Origin: Nocardia sp.
Lineage (GTDB): Bacteria; Actinomycetota; Actinomycetes; Mycobacteriales; Mycobacteriaceae
DNA length: 7,272 bases
NCBI GenBank assembly: GCA_013361595.1
Contig: JABFXT010000753.1
Span: 1 to 7,272, forward strand
Direction of reading: 5' to 3'
Shown: positions 6,701 through 7,272 of the stretch, in pieces
How positions within the stretch are numbered: the stretch's first letter is position 1
How the letters are laid out: every line of letters begins with the position of its first letter
Notes under the pieces: model-generated
The model's input: the letters and a program-made list of their open reading frames with translations, nothing else
Told to the model about the DNA's origin: nothing
Databases searched by the model: none
Program-made: the position numbers and the translations under genes

Positions 6701-7272
6701 AATCCTCGGCGGTCAGTTTGCCGTCGCGGGCCCGGCGGACGATGTCCTCGTAGGCGGTGTGGAACTGACCGAAGGTCATATCCTCGGTGCCCTTGATCGC
6801 GGCGACCACCAGGGACCGGCTGCCGTCCTTACCGGGCAGATCGATGGCCAGACCGAGGTTGGTGTGCGCGGGGGTGACCGCGTTCGGCTTACCGTCGACC
6901 TCGGCGAAATGCCGGTTCATATTCGGGAACGCCTTCACTGCCTGCACGATCGCGTAGCCGAGCAGATGGGTGAAGGAGATCTTGCCGCCCCGGGTACGGG
7001 CGAGATGGTTGTTGATGACCAGGCGGTTGTCGATCATCAACTTGGCCGGTACGGCCCGCACGCTGGTGGCGGTCGGGATGGTCAGCGACGCCGACATGTT
7101 CTTCGCGACCGCGGCGGCCGCTCCGCGCAGCACCTTCTTCTGATCCTCGGCCGGGGTCGACTTCGGCGCACCCGAGGTGGGCGCGGCATTCGAAGACGGG
7201 GCCGGAGTCGTCTGCGGCGCCCGCTGCTGTGCGGCGGCGGTGGTGCGCGCGGCGGCCGTGGCCGCCGGGGCC
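3771..7272 (-). CDS. kgd: Multifunctional 2-oxoglutarate decarboxylase/dehydrogenase, fused E2-E1 (partial, N-terminus off window)
   Basis: Kgd (also SucA or OdhA) carries out ThDP-dependent decarboxylation of 2-oxoglutarate and is the E1 component, with a fused E2-type domain, of the actinobacterial 2-oxoglutarate dehydrogenase complex of the TCA cycle. The frame is open to the right edge, giving 1166 visible residues. First comes an Ala/Pro/Thr-rich linker (7272-7134), then the acyltransferase-like domain ending near [11 protein letters not shown] (about 6506-6474), then the E1 domain. E1 landmarks are [10 protein letters not shown] (His at 5828-5826), KYHLG (His at 5708-5706), the ThDP/Mg region [10 protein letters not shown] to VVNNQIG (about 5522-5402), [18 protein letters not shown] and [14 protein letters not shown] (His at 4427-4425 and 4406-4404). 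The C-terminal [14 protein letters not shown] is also conserved. By comparison with mycobacterial Kgd of about 1230 residues, roughly 55-60 N-terminal residues lie outside. The E2 motif has Gln where canonical E2 enzymes have Asp (HxxxDG), which I recall as normal for this family. In relatives the FHA protein GarA/OdhI inhibits it; nothing here tests that. Confidence 0.97.
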   Translation of the reverse strand, partial: APAATAAARTTAAAQQRAPQTTPAPSSNAAPTSGAPKSTPAEDQKKVLRGAAAAVAKNMSASLTIPTATSVRAVPAKLMIDNRLVINNHLARTRGGKISFTHLLGYAIVQAVKAFPNMNRHFAEVDGKPNAVTPAHTNLGLAIDLPGKDGSRSLVVAAIKGTEDMTFGQFHTAYEDIVRRARDGKLTAEDFSGVTISLTNPGTIGTVHSVPRLMQGQGAIIGAGAMEYPAEFQGMSDERIADIGIGKLMTLTSTYDHRIIQGAESGDFLRTIHKLLIADEFYDEIFHGLGVPYEPIRWRKDVKERGVDKSTRVLEMIAAYRNRGHLMADTDPLRLVKDKFRSHPDLDVTQHGLTLWDLDREFNVGGFHGEERMKLRDVLSVLRDSYCRHVGVEYTHILEEDQLAWMQDRVEQKHVKPTVAQQKYILNRLNAAEAFETFLQTKYVGQKRFSLEGAEAVIPMMDAVIDQCAEYALDEVIIGMPHRGRLNVLANIVGKPYSKIFTEFEGNMNPAATHGSGDVKYHLGARGNYLQMFGDNEIEVSLTANPSHLEAVDPVLEGLARAKQDLLDKGDGPEGFSVVPLMLHGDAAFAGQGVVAETLNLSGLRGYRVGGTIHIVVNNQIGFTTAPENSRSTEYSTDIAKFIGAPIFHVNGDDPEACDWVARLAVDFRQKFRKDVVIDLICYRRRGHNEGDDPSMTQPYMYDVIDTKRSVRKSYTESLIGRGDISLKEAEDALRDYQGQLERVFNEVRELEKYPQSPSESVEDDQQIPSTVLTAVDKSVLQRIGDAFLNVPDGFNVHPRVQPVLEKRREMAYEGKVDWAFAELLAFGTLIDEGRAVRLTGQDSRRGTFTQRHSVIIDRKTAAEYTPLHNINSANPGWFAVHDSALSEYAAVGFEYGYSLGNPDALVLWEAQFGDFVNGAQSIIDEFISSGEAKWGQLSEVVLLLPHGHEGQGPDHTSGRIERFLQLCAEGSMTVAVPSTPANYFHLLRRHALDGIRRPLIVFTPKSMLRNKAVVSDLKDFTESKFRSVFDEPTYEQGIGDRGAVKRILLTSGKLYYELAAAKAKRKRDDVAIVRVEQLYPLPKFRLNEALERYSNATEIAWVQEEPANQGAWPFFGLNLPELLPERLGRLRRISRRAMSAPSSGSSKVHAVEQAEIIEEAFAPTE

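Noticed and set aside
1..7272. CRISPR array, tRNA, rRNA, insertion sequence or attachment site
   Set aside because: I saw no spaced identical repeats, no tRNA-like cloverleaf, no transposase or integrase motif and no flanking direct repeats. The only tandem repeats are the protein-coding glycine tetrads.

Overview
The window looks like chromosomal DNA of a high-GC actinobacterium of the Mycobacteriales, most likely Nocardia or a close relative. The reasons are strong G/C preference at third codon positions, GTG starts, a fused E2-E1 Kgd-type 2-oxoglutarate decarboxylase/dehydrogenase (a form typical of Mycobacterium, Corynebacterium, Nocardia and Rhodococcus), an ECF41 (SigJ-type) sigma factor and an actinobacterial-style membrane NACHT NTPase. 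The genus is inferred from protein flavour only.

Layout, left to right: (1) 1-197, minus strand, the possible N-terminal part of an unrecognised alanine-rich helical protein running off the left edge. (2) 198-597, a 400-base region between divergent genes with a 12-bp palindrome, a small inverted repeat and a repeated heptamer, ending in a strong ribosome binding site. (3) 598-1488, plus strand, an ECF41 sigma factor with a fused SnoaL-like C-terminal regulatory domain. (4) 1489-1569, an 81-base gap with two overlapping hairpins and no stop in the reading frame shared by the genes on either side. (5) 1570-3570, plus strand, a NACHT NTPase with a very regular glycine-zipper membrane region. 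(6) 3571-3770, a convergent intergenic region with one long, near-perfect hairpin that probably terminates transcription from both sides. (7) 3771-7272, minus strand, kgd, lacking only its N-terminal end, which is off the right edge.

kgd is a housekeeping TCA-cycle gene converging on an accessory pair, ECF41 sigma factor plus NACHT NTPase. The pair is the interesting part. ECF41 sigma factors normally sit beside a carboxymuconolactone decarboxylase, oxidoreductase or epimerase gene (COE), and none is visible here. Instead the next gene downstream encodes a STAND-class NTPase whose C-terminal half is a membrane glycine zipper. A working hypothesis is a stress- or infection-responsive unit in which the sigma factor controls, or is co-transcribed with, a membrane-acting NACHT protein. 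The domain assignments are visible in the sequence; the functional link and any defence role are inference.
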